NCBI GenBank assembly: GCA_038251625.1
Contig: JBBSBE010000004.1
Coordinates: 14,481 to 78,480, forward strand
Direction: 5' to 3'
Length of the DNA: 64,000 bases
Source of the DNA: JBBQXK01 sp038251625
Lineage (GTDB): Bacteria; Pseudomonadota; Alphaproteobacteria; Rhodobacterales; Rhodobacteraceae
Shown here piece after piece: positions 34,187 to 43,269 of this stretch. Both the position numbers and the translations under genes were made by a program. Below the pieces are notes generated by a model. It searched no databases and was not told the origin of the DNA. It saw only the letters and a list, made by a program, of their open reading frames with translations. Position 1 is the first letter of the stretch. The number at the start of each line of letters is the position of its first letter.

Positions 34187-35065
34187 TTAAAGGTCGCGCG
34201 GGTCAAGCGCATCACGCAACCCGTCGCCAAACAGGTTGAACCCCAGCACCACCAGAAAGATCGCGATGCCCGGCCACATCGCCATCCAGGGCGCCTGTTC
34301 CAGAAACGCCTTTGCGGTGTTCAGCATCGACCCCCAGGACGGGGCAGGCGGCTGCTGGCCAAGACCGAGAAACGACAGTGACGCCTCGGCGATGATTGCG
34401 GTGGCGATGGTAAGGGTTGCCTGTACCAGCAGGGGTGGGATGATGTTCGGCAGGACGTAGCGCCAGATGATGGCGGGGTGCGTCAGGCCGATGGCATGGG
34501 CCCCTTCGACATAGTCTTCTGTCGCCACCAGCATGGTTTGCGCCCGCGCCAGACGGATGAAGATGGGCACCGCCGAAAGGCCGATGGCGATCATCGCATT
34601 GGTCAGCGACGGGCCAAGGAATGCTGCAAGGGCGATGGCAAGGATCAGGAAGGGCGCCGCCAGCAGCGCCTCGGTCACGCGGCTGATCGCGGCATCCGTC
34701 CAACCCCGGCAATAGCCCGCAAGGACGCCCAGAGGAATGCCGACCGACAGCGCGATGGCGACAGACACGACACCCGCCAGCAAGGATGCCTGCGCCCCCC
34801 AGACCATCCGGCTGAGGATGTCACGGCCAATCTCATCCGTGCCCAGCCAATGCAGCGCCGATGGCGCCTTGCGCACCGCACCCCAATCCGTCTCTGCCGG
34901 TCCGGGAAGCGGCAGGACCGGGGCCAGCAGGGCCACCGTAACGAAGAACGCAACGATTGTTGCCCCCAGCAGCGCGGCGGGGTTGCGGCGCAGCTTTGCC
35001 CAGACCCGGCTCCGGCGCGGTGGAAGCACCTCGCCCGAAGCGGCGGTTTGCGTCAAATCGGTCAC
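34187..35065 (-). CDS. Peptide ABC permease (DppC-type), importer 1
   Basis: 292 aa inner-membrane permease. A cytoplasmic N-terminal stretch (RSRVWAKLRRNPAALLGATIV) precedes about six membrane helices. The conserved loop with GTDEIGRDILSRMVWG near residue 93 and the EAA-type loop (EGAHAIGLTHPAIIWRYVLPN) are typical of DppC/OppC. It overlaps the DppB-type gene by ATGA and belongs to the operon GntR, two ATPases, binding protein, two permeases, gamma-glutamyltransferase, amidase. Confidence 0.94.
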   Translation of the reverse strand: MTDLTQTAASGEVLPPRRSRVWAKLRRNPAALLGATIVAFFVTVALLAPVLPLPGPAETDWGAVRKAPSALHWLGTDEIGRDILSRMVWGAQASLLAGVVSVAIALSVGIPLGVLAGYCRGWTDAAISRVTEALLAAPFLILAIALAAFLGPSLTNAMIAIGLSAVPIFIRLARAQTMLVATEDYVEGAHAIGLTHPAIIWRYVLPNIIPPLLVQATLTIATAIIAEASLSFLGLGQQPPAPSWGSMLNTAKAFLEQAPWMAMWPGIAIFLVVLGFNLFGDGLRDALDPRDL

Positions 35066-36006
35066 GTCGCCGCCATCCGCGGATTGAGCACGCGGTAAAG
35101 CGCGTCGGACAGGATGTTCATCAGGATGAACGCGATGGCGGTGCAGAGAACAATGCCCTGCACAACGGCATAGTCGCGGTTGAAGACAGCATCGACCACC
35201 AGCTTTCCAAACCCGGGGATGGTAAAGATCTGCTCGGTCAGGACCGCGCCTGCCAGCAACTCGCCGAAAAGCAGGGTGATCACCGTCACAACGGGCACCA
35301 GCGCGTTGCGCAGCGCGTGCTTCAGCACGACGCGGTTTTCCGTCAGCCCCTTTGCGCGGGCGGTGCGGACATAGTCGGATTGCAACACGCCCAGCATCGC
35401 AGATCGCGTATGCCGCATCAGCGTCGCGGCAAGCCCGGTGCCCAGCACGAAGGCGGGCATCAGCATGGTGCGCAGCGATTGCAGCGGGTCATCGAAGAAC
35501 GGCTGATACCCAGACGCAGGCAGCCAGCCGAGTTTGACCGAGACGAGCAGGATCATCATGATGCCAAGCCAGAAATTCGGTACCGACAGACCAGACAGCG
35601 CCACGATATTGGCCAGCCAATCCACCCAAGTGCCCTTGTAATAGGCCGAGACGATCCCTGCGGGCAGCCCGATCACCACAGCTATGACCAGCGCCATCAG
35701 CGCAAGCTGGATCGTCACCGGCAACTTTTGCCCGATCAACACCAGCACCGGCTGCTGGGTCCGCAGCGAGATACCAAGATCACCCTGCAAGGCATTGCCG
35801 ATCCAGTGGAAATACTGGACATAAAGCGGGTCGTTCAAGCGGTACTTCTCGCGCAGGAAGTCCAGGATCTCGGGATTGCGATCCTCGCCCGCGAGTGCCA
35901 GCACCGGATCGCCCGGCAAAAGCTTCTGCAGGAAAAACACGAAGACCGAGATCAGGATGATCGTCGGGATCGCTATGACCAACCGTCTGCCGATAAACCC
36001 AAGCAT
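35062..36006 (-). CDS. Peptide ABC permease (DppB-type), importer 1
   Basis: 314 aa. The start at MLGFIGRRLVIAIPTIILISVFVFFL is standard for DppB/OppB: first helix, then LLPGDPV and a periplasmic loop. The EAA-type loop is DYVRTARAKGLTENRVVLKHALRNAL near residue 215, and the C-terminal part ends VLNPRM. The ATG at 36006 is used; the open frame extends to 36081 through the hairpin after the binding-protein gene, which is not plausible. The partner permease overlaps its end. Confidence 0.94.
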   Translation of the reverse strand: MLGFIGRRLVIAIPTIILISVFVFFLQKLLPGDPVLALAGEDRNPEILDFLREKYRLNDPLYVQYFHWIGNALQGDLGISLRTQQPVLVLIGQKLPVTIQLALMALVIAVVIGLPAGIVSAYYKGTWVDWLANIVALSGLSVPNFWLGIMMILLVSVKLGWLPASGYQPFFDDPLQSLRTMLMPAFVLGTGLAATLMRHTRSAMLGVLQSDYVRTARAKGLTENRVVLKHALRNALVPVVTVITLLFGELLAGAVLTEQIFTIPGFGKLVVDAVFNRDYAVVQGIVLCTAIAFILMNILSDALYRVLNPRMAAT

Positions 36007-36029
36007 CTGGCACCTTCTGCGGGGAAAGG

Positions 36030-36053
36030 GCACCGGCGGCGGGCCGCCGGTGC
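36030..36053 (-). terminator. Intercistronic hairpin after the importer-1 binding-protein gene
   Basis: GCACCGGCGG at 36030-36039 and its complement at 36044-36053 form a 10-bp perfect stem with a four-base loop. It lies in the 55-base gap between the binding-protein stop (36062) and the permease start (36006). On the minus strand CCTTTCCCC follows, so it is at best a partial terminator or an RNA-stabilising hairpin that favours binding-protein synthesis. Confidence 0.45.
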
Positions 36054-36061
36054 AGCGGGGT

Positions 36062-37570
36062 TCACTCGGTCTTGGACACACCGGCCAGACGGATCATGCC
36101 GTCGGGATAGGGGACAAAGCCGTCGATCTTGCCGCCCAGCGCCCAGATCCATGTCTGGTGGTAAAGGTAGATCAGCGGGCTGTCGGCATCGAGGATCGCG
36201 GTTGCCGCATCGTACTTTTCCTTGCGGGTCGCGAGGTCATTCGAGGTGCGCGCGGCATTCAGCAGCGTGTCGACCTCGGGGTTGCAATACTTGCTGTCGT
36301 TGATGCCGCCCGCGCAGGTGACGAACTGGTGGATGTTGCCATCAGGATCGACCCGGCCCGACCAGCCGATCAGGCTGATCTCGTAGTTGCCGGCAGTCTG
36401 TTCGCTCAACTGGGTGGCAAACTCCTTGGCCACCACGTTGACCGTGATGCCGGCCTCGGCAACCATGGCCTGAATGACCTGCGCTACCTGCTGGACCACC
36501 GGATCGGTTGATGCCTGGATTTCAACGGTGGGATTTGGAACGCCCGCCTCAGCCAGCAGCGCCTTGGCCTTTTCCACGTCGCGCGCGGGGATCGGGATGG
36601 CCTGATTGTACCAGGGCGACGACGGCGGGAAGGGCTGATTGCCCGGCGCGAAGGCCCCCTCGAACACCACCTGGTTGATCACATTGCGGTCAATCGCCAG
36701 CGACATCGCCTGGCGCACCTTGGCATCCTGCCCGAAGGGCTGTTTCGCCTTGTCGCCGTTGCCCACATTCACCGTCAGACCCTGATAGCCCAGCGATACC
36801 GCCTGCTCCATCTTCAGGGCGGCATCGGCCTTGACCGAAGCCACATCGGTGGCCGACAGACGCTCGATCATGTCCACATCACCCGCGCGCAGGTTGGCAA
36901 GCCGGACGGTGCCATCGGTGATCGGCAGGAAGGTGACCGTATCGAACTTGATCGCGTCGGCGTTCCAGTAATCGGCGAATTTGGTCAGCACGATGCGATC
37001 CTGCTGCACCCGTTCGGTAAAGCTGAACGGACCCGCGCAGACAGGCGCGTTGCCGAAATCCACCCCGGCAGCCGTGGCGGCAGTGGGCGACAGCATCATG
37101 CCAGCCCGGTCGGCCAACTGGGCCAGAAGGGTGGCATCGGGGTTCGCCAGCTTGATCTCGATCGTCTGGGCATCGACAACATTGGTCGAGGCGATCGAGG
37201 CCACCTCGGACTTGCGGCGGCTTTCCTCAAGCGTCTTTGATCGGTTGATGTTGTAAGCCACGGCCTCGGCGTCAAACGGCGTGCCGTCCTGAAAGGTCAC
37301 GCCGTCGCGCAGGGTCATGGTCAGGGTCAGCCCGTCGTCAGACCATGTCCAGCCGGTGGCAAGCTGGGGCACGATCTCCAGTTGCGGGGTGATATCGACC
37401 AGTTTGTCGCAGAGCGAGGCATAGACGATCCGCCCGACGAAGGTGCGCGACTGGTCTGGATCCAGCACGTCAGGGTCTTCTGCAAGGCCGATCCGGAGGT
37501 CCGCCGCATGCGCCCAGGTGGCGCTCAGCATCAGCGCGGCAACGAGCGTTGAAAGCGATCTTTGGGTCAT
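36062..37570 (-). CDS. Peptide ABC substrate-binding protein (family 5), importer 1
   Basis: 502 aa periplasmic protein. The signal peptide MTQRSLSTLVAALMLSATWAHA is followed by ADLRIGLAEDPDVLDPDQ and the family-5 signature region around LATGWTWSDDGLTLTMTLRDGVTFQDGTPF. The C-terminal lobe contains RQAMSLAIDRNVINQVVFEG. The ATG at 37570 has an AGGAG site 11 bases upstream. It sits between the ATPase and permease genes and determines importer specificity. Given the gamma-glutamyltransferase downstream, gamma-glutamyl peptides or other amides are plausible ligands, but this is inference. Confidence 0.94.
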   Translation of the reverse strand: MTQRSLSTLVAALMLSATWAHAADLRIGLAEDPDVLDPDQSRTFVGRIVYASLCDKLVDITPQLEIVPQLATGWTWSDDGLTLTMTLRDGVTFQDGTPFDAEAVAYNINRSKTLEESRRKSEVASIASTNVVDAQTIEIKLANPDATLLAQLADRAGMMLSPTAATAAGVDFGNAPVCAGPFSFTERVQQDRIVLTKFADYWNADAIKFDTVTFLPITDGTVRLANLRAGDVDMIERLSATDVASVKADAALKMEQAVSLGYQGLTVNVGNGDKAKQPFGQDAKVRQAMSLAIDRNVINQVVFEGAFAPGNQPFPPSSPWYNQAIPIPARDVEKAKALLAEAGVPNPTVEIQASTDPVVQQVAQVIQAMVAEAGITVNVVAKEFATQLSEQTAGNYEISLIGWSGRVDPDGNIHQFVTCAGGINDSKYCNPEVDTLLNAARTSNDLATRKEKYDAATAILDADSPLIYLYHQTWIWALGGKIDGFVPYPDGMIRLAGVSKTE

Positions 37571-37589
37571 ATGTCTGGCTCCTGGTTGG

Positions 37590-38693
37590 TTATGGGGTAA
37601 GGGATGGCGGAACGGTGGGGTGATTGGCGTGCCGTTCGGAGGCCGCGCGATACAGGCTGAACCGTGCGGCGACCGTCGGGCTGCGGGCGATCTCGACAGC
37701 GGCAACCCCGGGAAGGTCCAGCGTTGCCGCGTGATGGCAGGCAACGAAGTGGCCCGCCGCATCGTCCACAAGCGTCGGCGCCGTGCGACGACAGATGTCG
37801 CTCGCGTGCGGACAGCGCGGGTGAAACCGGCAACCTGCGGGCAGATCGATCGGGCTGGGCGGGTCGCCATCGAGCCGCGCACGCACCTGTCGGGCCCCGA
37901 TCTGCGGCATGGGAATAGCGGCAATCAAAGCGGCGGTGTAAGGGTGGCGCGGTGCATGGAAAAGCGCACCAACTGGCGCCAGTTCCACGATTTCTCCAAG
38001 ATACATCACCGCCACGCGGTCGGCCATGTGCCGCACCACACCCAGATCGTGCGAGATGATGACAAGCGTCAGGCCGAACGCGTCCTTGAGATCCTCAAGA
38101 ATGTTGATGACCTGTGCCTGGATCGACACGTCAAGCGCGCTGACAGGTTCATCCCCGATCAACACCTTCGGCCCGCTGGCCAGCGCCCTGGCAATGCCGA
38201 TCCGCTGGCGTTGACCGCCCGAGAATTCGTGCGGATAGCGGTTGGCCATCTGCGGCGAAAGTCCGACGCGGGTCAGAAGATCGGCAACCTTGCGCGTTCG
38301 CGTGGACGGCGTGCCGATGTCATGCACCCGCAGCGGCTCTTCGATCAGCGCGCCGACCGTCATGCGCGGGTTCAGCGAGGAGAACGGGTCTTGAAAGATG
38401 AATTGCAGATCGCGGCGCAACCCCCGCAGATCAGACGCGGAAACAGAGGCGATGTCGCGGCCATCATAGGTCACCGACCCCTCGCTTGGTTCCATGAGCC
38501 GGACAAGAAGCCGCGCGAGTGTCGACTTTCCGCAGCCGGATTCCCCGACCACCGCCAACGTCTCGCCCCGCAGGACAGAGAGGGTCACACCATCCACCGC
38601 CCGCACCCGCCTTGCGGTGCCAAAAAGGGTCTTCGACGCCTCGAACCAGCGCTTCAGCCCCGTGGCTTGCAGGATGATGTCCGGAGCGTTCAT
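37590..38693 (-). CDS. Peptide ABC ATP-binding protein (DppF/OppF-type), importer 1
   Basis: 367 aa ATPase. Walker A GESGCGKST near residue 51, signature FSGGQRQRIGIARAL, Walker B LIGDEPVSALD, and the C-terminal oligopeptide-transporter domain with cysteines in GCRFHPRCPHASDICRR. The start is the ATG at 38693, overlapping the stop of the DppD-type gene by ATGA. An additional 40 residues after the cysteine motif (to residue 367) are longer than in typical DppF. Confidence 0.95.
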   Translation of the reverse strand: MNAPDIILQATGLKRWFEASKTLFGTARRVRAVDGVTLSVLRGETLAVVGESGCGKSTLARLLVRLMEPSEGSVTYDGRDIASVSASDLRGLRRDLQFIFQDPFSSLNPRMTVGALIEEPLRVHDIGTPSTRTRKVADLLTRVGLSPQMANRYPHEFSGGQRQRIGIARALASGPKVLIGDEPVSALDVSIQAQVINILEDLKDAFGLTLVIISHDLGVVRHMADRVAVMYLGEIVELAPVGALFHAPRHPYTAALIAAIPMPQIGARQVRARLDGDPPSPIDLPAGCRFHPRCPHASDICRRTAPTLVDDAAGHFVACHHAATLDLPGVAAVEIARSPTVAARFSLYRAASERHANHPTVPPSLTP

Positions 38694-39682
38694 GCGATGG
38701 CTTTGCGCATGGAAGGGGCACCCAACGGTGCGCGCCAGCAGGCAACGGCATGTCCGGTGGAAACCTCGACCAACGGCGGCTGGGTGTCGCAACCTGTCGC
38801 ACGAAAAGGGCAGCGCGAGGCAAAGCGGCATCCTGCGGGCATCTGGGTGGCTTGCGGCACAACGCCCGGGATCGTCACCAACCGATCCGTCCGGCCGCCA
38901 AGGGCGGGCATCGCGCTCATCAGGCCGATCGTGTAGGGGTGCTGGGGGTCGTCGAACACCTGCGCCGCCGTGCCGCGTTCGACGATCCGGCCCGCATACA
39001 TCACCGCAACCTTGTCGGCCATTTCGGCCACCACACCCAGATCATGGGTGATCAGGATCATCGCACTGCCGCTTTCACGCTGCAGGCCGCGCATCAGGTC
39101 AAGGATCTGGGCCTGAATGGTAACGTCCAGCGCCGTCGTCGGTTCATCAGCCAAAAGCAGGGCCGGGTCGTTGGCCAGCGCCATCGCGATCATCACGCGT
39201 TGCCGCATGCCGCCCGACAGGTTGTGCGGATAGGCATCCATCCGGGTTTCGGGACTGGGGATCCGCACCCGGCGCAGCATCTCGACCGCGCGGTCGCGCG
39301 CCGCCTGTCGTGTTACGGGCCGATGCCGCCGCACCGCCTCGGCGATCTGATCGCCGATGCGCAGCGCGGGGTTGAGCGATGTCATCGGTTCCTGAAAGAT
39401 CATCGCCATGCGGTTGCCGCGCAACGCCTGCTGATCGTGCAGCGGCAGGGCCAACAGATCATGCCCGTCGAACCGGGCCGTCCCTCCCGTCACAGACAGC
39501 GGAGGCGAGGCCAGAAGCCCCATCAGGGCCAGCGCCGTCAGGCTTTTGCCGCAACCGGATTCGCCGACGATGCAAAGCGTTTCGCCGGGGTCGAGCGTGA
39601 AGGAAACGTCTTCGACCAGATTGCGCGCTGTGCCGCCGACGCGGATCGAGAGCCCCCGGACATCCAGCAGCGCATCGGTCAT
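38690..39682 (-). CDS. Peptide ABC ATP-binding protein (DppD/OppD-type), importer 1
   Basis: 330 aa. Walker A GESGCGKSL near residue 38, signature LSGGMRQRVMIAMAL, Walker B LLADEPTTALD, and the C-terminal motif GCRFASRCPFRATGC of peptide-importer ATPases. The LSGGM variant with MRQR is typical of the DppD member of the pair. It overlaps GntR upstream (39679-39682) and the DppF-type gene downstream by ATGA, so regulator and transporter are translationally linked. Confidence 0.95.
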   Translation of the reverse strand: MTDALLDVRGLSIRVGGTARNLVEDVSFTLDPGETLCIVGESGCGKSLTALALMGLLASPPLSVTGGTARFDGHDLLALPLHDQQALRGNRMAMIFQEPMTSLNPALRIGDQIAEAVRRHRPVTRQAARDRAVEMLRRVRIPSPETRMDAYPHNLSGGMRQRVMIAMALANDPALLLADEPTTALDVTIQAQILDLMRGLQRESGSAMILITHDLGVVAEMADKVAVMYAGRIVERGTAAQVFDDPQHPYTIGLMSAMPALGGRTDRLVTIPGVVPQATQMPAGCRFASRCPFRATGCDTQPPLVEVSTGHAVACWRAPLGAPSMRKAIA

Positions 39683-40380
39683 GGGGCCTGCTCCAACGAC
39701 CGGCGCAGGTTGTCGGTCAAACTGCGCAAATGATCGATCATCGCCCGTCGCGCCGCTTCGGCATCGCGGGCATCGATGGCCGCGATGATCGCCTCATGCT
39801 GGGCAATGTAGAGCGCAGAAGTCTCCGGCGTGCGGGCCATCTGGCGCTTGTGCTGCCAGTCCTCACCCGTCCGCACTTCGTTGATCAGGTCGAAGGCCGC
39901 TGACAAAAGCGGATTGTTGGCGATACGCGAAATCATCCGGTGCATCGCGCCGTCCCAAAGTTCCGACGAATCGGAATCTGCAGACCCGCGCGTCCGTTCG
40001 GCCAGAACGCGAAGACGGTCGACATCATCGCCCGTGGCGCGCCGGGCGCAAAGGGCCGCAAGCTGCGGCTCTATCGCCATGCGGGCCTCCATCACACCCA
40101 GCGCATCGACCTCGTCCGCGATACCGGCTGCAAGCCCGGTCGCCGCGTGCGGCGGCTGCCCGGCAAAGGTTCCCTTGCCCTGCCGCCGCCAGACCAGCCC
40201 TTCGGCTTCCAGCACTTCCAGCGCGCGCCGTACCGTCCGCCGCCCGATGCCAAGCGCCTCGGACAACTCTCGTTCCGTCGGCAGGCGGCCATCGGTGGGC
40301 AGGTTGCCATCCTCGATCAGCCGCCGGATCTGGTTCAGCGCCCGTGTCGTGTTGTCCGAGAATGCGGTGTCGAAATTCAA
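39679..40380 (-). CDS. GntR-family (FadR/FCD) regulator of importer operon 1
   Basis: 233 aa. The N-terminal winged helix (TERELSEALGIGRRTVRRALEVLEAEGLV, about residues 32-60) and C-terminal FCD ligand domain (MHRMISRIANNPLLSAAFDLI and HEAIIAAIDARDAEAARRAM) identify the FadR subfamily. I propose a TTG start at 40380, with AGGAG five bases upstream; the frame is open to 40443, but that end overlaps the inverted repeat at 40430-40443. It is the first gene of the operon and overlaps the DppD-type gene. It probably responds to an organic-acid-like or amino-acid-like catabolite and represses its own operon. Confidence 0.88.
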   Translation of the reverse strand: MNFDTAFSDNTTRALNQIRRLIEDGNLPTDGRLPTERELSEALGIGRRTVRRALEVLEAEGLVWRRQGKGTFAGQPPHAATGLAAGIADEVDALGVMEARMAIEPQLAALCARRATGDDVDRLRVLAERTRGSADSDSSELWDGAMHRMISRIANNPLLSAAFDLINEVRTGEDWQHKRQMARTPETSALYIAQHEAIIAAIDARDAEAARRAMIDHLRSLTDNLRRSLEQAP

Positions 40381-40429
40381 GGCGGCTCCTGCATGCGGCG
40401 GATGGACAGGCACGCGAATCTTTTCACGC

Positions 40430-40443
40430 TTGGTTCGCACCAA
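40430..40443. promoter_or_regulatory. Putative GntR operator
   Basis: TTGGTTCGCACCAA: five-base inverted arms TTGGT/ACCAA, in the style of FadR-subfamily sites (TGGT...ACCA), 50 bases upstream of the proposed GntR start. The adjacent ATTCGAAT palindrome (40445-40452) and a TGGTTCA copy strengthen the impression of a regulatory site. The 11-mer TGGTTCGCACC occurs again at 46749-46759, in the second GntR promoter. Confidence 0.45.
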
Positions 40444-40595
40444 TATTCGAATGGTTCATCGGGTGGCACGTCAAGCAGAAATCGTGGTTTGCCGCGATCA
40501 GGGCTCGATAAGGGCCGCGCACCGGGCAGGATGAGCGTTTGGCAGGCAGTGGCGCGGCACAGTCAGGGTTTTCCCCTCCGGCCCGCGGCCCGTCA

Positions 40596-41906
40596 TCAGC
40601 CCGGCATCACGGCCTCTATCGCCCGGGCCATTCCCAGAAGATGCGCGTCCTGCCCGCGCGGTCCGGTCAGCTGCAGGCCAACTGGCAGTCCGTCAATCTG
40701 TCCGCAGGGCAGGCTCAGCGACGGATGGCCCGTCAGGTTGGCAAAACCGCTGGCCAGCATTTCGCTGTCGTCACCTTCCGCGATCTCAGGGTCCTCGAAG
40801 GGGGCAATGAAAGGAACAGCGGGGGACAAAAGAACATCGACATCGGCAAAAAGCGCGTCAACGGCGGCAGTGCAGGCACGACGCGCTTGCCGGGCCGCCA
40901 GATAGTCAAACGCGGCGCCACGTCGCCCCGCCTCGATCTGCGCCTTTGTCCCTGGGGCATAGCCTGCGGGATTTTCGGCCAGCAGCGGGGCGTGGATCAG
41001 CGCCGCCTCGGGCAACAGGATGGTGACCAGATCAGTATTCACCTGCGCCAGTTCGGGCGCATCCACCATGGTGACCCGCGCCCCAAGTCGCGCGAGATCC
41101 GCAAGGACCCCTTCTACATGCGCTGTCACCGCCGCCCCAAGGGCCGTGCGCGACAGGTGCCGGGACAGAACGCCGATCCGCAGTCCGGCAAGGGGCACGT
41201 CCAGCAGGACCATCGGGCGATCCGACATCACCGCCAGCATCCGTGCCGCATCAGTGACACATCGCGCCAACGGCCCTGCGTGGTCAAGTGTTGGGGAAAG
41301 CGGGAACACCCCATCCAGCGGCACAAGGCCAAAGGTCGGTTTCATCCCGACGATGCCGCAATAGGCAGCCGGAATGCGGATCGACCCGCCGGTATCGGTG
41401 CCCACGGCCAATGGCACGATGCCTGCCGCCACCGCAGCCGCCGACCCACCGCTCGACCCGCCTGCGGTGCGCTGCGGATCGTGGGGGTTGTTGGTCTGGC
41501 CAATCTCGGGGTGGGCTATGCCGTAGGCATATTCCAAGAGGTTGGTCTTGCCCAGAATGATCGCCCCAGCCGTACGCAGGCGCGCGACCAGCACGGCGTC
41601 CGTCATGGCCATGCGCGGCGGCCTGACCTTTGAGCCATAGCCCGTCGGCGCACCCGCGACCTCGATCAGGTCCTTGATCGCGACCGGAATGCCGAAGAGA
41701 GCACCTCTGGCCTGGCCCGCCTCCAACCGGATGGTCATCTCGGCGGCCTCTTCCATGGCCGCTGCGGCCATCGGATCAGCAAAGGCATTCAGGCTTGGGT
41801 TCAGCAGGGCGATCTCTGCAATGGCCGCCCGGACAACCTCTGTCGGCGTGGTGCGGCCCTCGGCATAGGCGCGCGTCAGGTCGGTGATGCTGTCAAAGGC
41901 CGCCAT
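40596..41906 (-). CDS. Amidase-signature family hydrolase (second copy)
   Basis: 436 aa. The triad is complete: lysine in GIPVAIKDLIEVAG, GGSSGGSAAAVAAG, and the nucleophile serine in GTDTGGSIRIPAAYCG, close to the consensus, unlike the more diverged copy at 30671. It is the last gene of the leftward operon that starts with the GntR at 46715 and overlaps the M20 peptidase gene by 14 bases. It probably hydrolyses an amide produced from, or identical to, the imported compound. The substrate is unknown; GatA-like activity is unlikely because no GatB or GatC is near. Confidence 0.92.
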   Translation of the reverse strand: MAAFDSITDLTRAYAEGRTTPTEVVRAAIAEIALLNPSLNAFADPMAAAAMEEAAEMTIRLEAGQARGALFGIPVAIKDLIEVAGAPTGYGSKVRPPRMAMTDAVLVARLRTAGAIILGKTNLLEYAYGIAHPEIGQTNNPHDPQRTAGGSSGGSAAAVAAGIVPLAVGTDTGGSIRIPAAYCGIVGMKPTFGLVPLDGVFPLSPTLDHAGPLARCVTDAARMLAVMSDRPMVLLDVPLAGLRIGVLSRHLSRTALGAAVTAHVEGVLADLARLGARVTMVDAPELAQVNTDLVTILLPEAALIHAPLLAENPAGYAPGTKAQIEAGRRGAAFDYLAARQARRACTAAVDALFADVDVLLSPAVPFIAPFEDPEIAEGDDSEMLASGFANLTGHPSLSLPCGQIDGLPVGLQLTGPRGQDAHLLGMARAIEAVMPG

Positions 41907-43269
41907 CTGCCAGTCTTTGCAACAGGCGCGCCCATGCGATCTGTCCCGTGCGAAAGCTGGACAGGCGGAAGTATTCGTTCGGGGCGTGATAATCCTCGTC
42001 CGATGTCGCGAAGGAAAAGAAGATCGCGCCAACGCCAAGTTGCCGGGCGAAAACATCGCCGATCGGCACCGTCGCCCCCATGGCAACACGCAAAGGCGCG
42101 GCCCCCAGAACCTCGCCGAGCACGCCCTCGGCGGTCGCAAGCGCAGGCAGGGCGGGGTCGAGTGCGAAGGCATGCGTGCCCGGGCCGTGGCGATGGATGG
42201 TCAAGCGAAAGCCCGGGGGCAGAACGGCGGCCAGATGCGCCTCGATGGCCGTCCTGACCTGATCGGGGTCCTGCCCCGCGACCAGTCGGCAGGTGATCTT
42301 CACCGACGCCTCGGACGGGATCACGGTTTTGGTGCCAGCACCCTGATACCCACCCGCAATTCCGTTGAACTCCAGCGTCGGGCGCAGCCATTGCCGGTTC
42401 AGCAGCTGCGCGCCGCTTGGCATGGGGTCGGGGGTATCCGCGCCGATACTGGCAAAATAACCGGCGGCATCAAAATCGACCGTGTCGATGGCACGGGAAA
42501 TCGCCGGGTCGGGCTGGCGCGCGCCGTCGTCGAACCCGGGCACGGCAACATCGCCCGCGTCATCGTGCAGGGTGGCCAGCATCCGCGCCAGCGCCCGGAT
42601 CGGGTTTGGCGCCGTGCCACCGTGCCGCCCGGAGTGCAGGTCTTTCGCAGCCCCCGTCACCGTTACCTCCAGTGCCGCCATTCCGCGCGTGGCCACCGTG
42701 ACCGAGGGCAGATCGGCCCGCCACATCGCACCATCCGCCGACACCACCAGATCGCATGCGAGCCTGTCGCGCATGCCCGCCACTGTAGGTTCGAAATGGG
42801 GCGAGCCGGATTCCTCTTCCCCCTCGATCAGCATTTTCAGGTTCAAAGGGGGGGCGCCGTCGAGCGCGGCATAGGCCGCCGTCACAAGTATCGGGATCAG
42901 CATCGGCCCCTTGTCATCCGACGCCCCGCGCGCCCAGACACGGTCCTGATCCACCACCGGATCGAACGGCGGAACGCGCCATTTGCCCAAGGGATCAGGG
43001 GGTTGCACGTCGTAATGGCCATAGATCAGAATGGTCGGCGCCACAGGATCGACGATCCATTCGGCAAACACGCACGGATGCCCGCCGGTCGGCACGATCT
43101 CGACCAGCGGAAAGCCTGCGCTGCGCAACCGATCCGCAACGAAGGCGGCGGCCGCTTCAATCCCGGACTTGAAGGCCGGATCGGTGCTGACCGACGGGAT
43201 GCGGCAGAAGGAAAGCAGGGTCTGCAGCGCCTCGGCCTCATGCGCGGCCAGATAGTCCTCAACCGTCAT
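41893..43269 (-). CDS. M20-family metallopeptidase (dipeptidase-like)
   Basis: 458 aa cytoplasmic zinc hydrolase. Metal and active-site motifs: TILIYGHYDVQPPDPLGKW near residue 82, ARGASDDKGPML near residue 114 and MLIEGEEESGSPHF near residue 148, with a dimerisation domain in the middle (residues about 200-320). These fit the M20 dipeptidase / CNDP-like group better than succinyl-diaminopimelate desuccinylases. The start is ATG 43269, overlapping the SDR gene by ATGA. It should cleave dipeptides or N-acyl amino acids delivered by the neighbouring importer. Confidence 0.93.
   Translation of the reverse strand: MTVEDYLAAHEAEALQTLLSFCRIPSVSTDPAFKSGIEAAAAFVADRLRSAGFPLVEIVPTGGHPCVFAEWIVDPVAPTILIYGHYDVQPPDPLGKWRVPPFDPVVDQDRVWARGASDDKGPMLIPILVTAAYAALDGAPPLNLKMLIEGEEESGSPHFEPTVAGMRDRLACDLVVSADGAMWRADLPSVTVATRGMAALEVTVTGAAKDLHSGRHGGTAPNPIRALARMLATLHDDAGDVAVPGFDDGARQPDPAISRAIDTVDFDAAGYFASIGADTPDPMPSGAQLLNRQWLRPTLEFNGIAGGYQGAGTKTVIPSEASVKITCRLVAGQDPDQVRTAIEAHLAAVLPPGFRLTIHRHGPGTHAFALDPALPALATAEGVLGEVLGAAPLRVAMGATVPIGDVFARQLGVGAIFFSFATSDEDYHAPNEYFRLSSFRTGQIAWARLLQRLADGGL

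Noticed and set aside
34957..36303. 448-codon open frame on the plus strand
   Set aside because: Antisense to the DppB-type permease; His/Arg/Gln-rich without recognisable motif.
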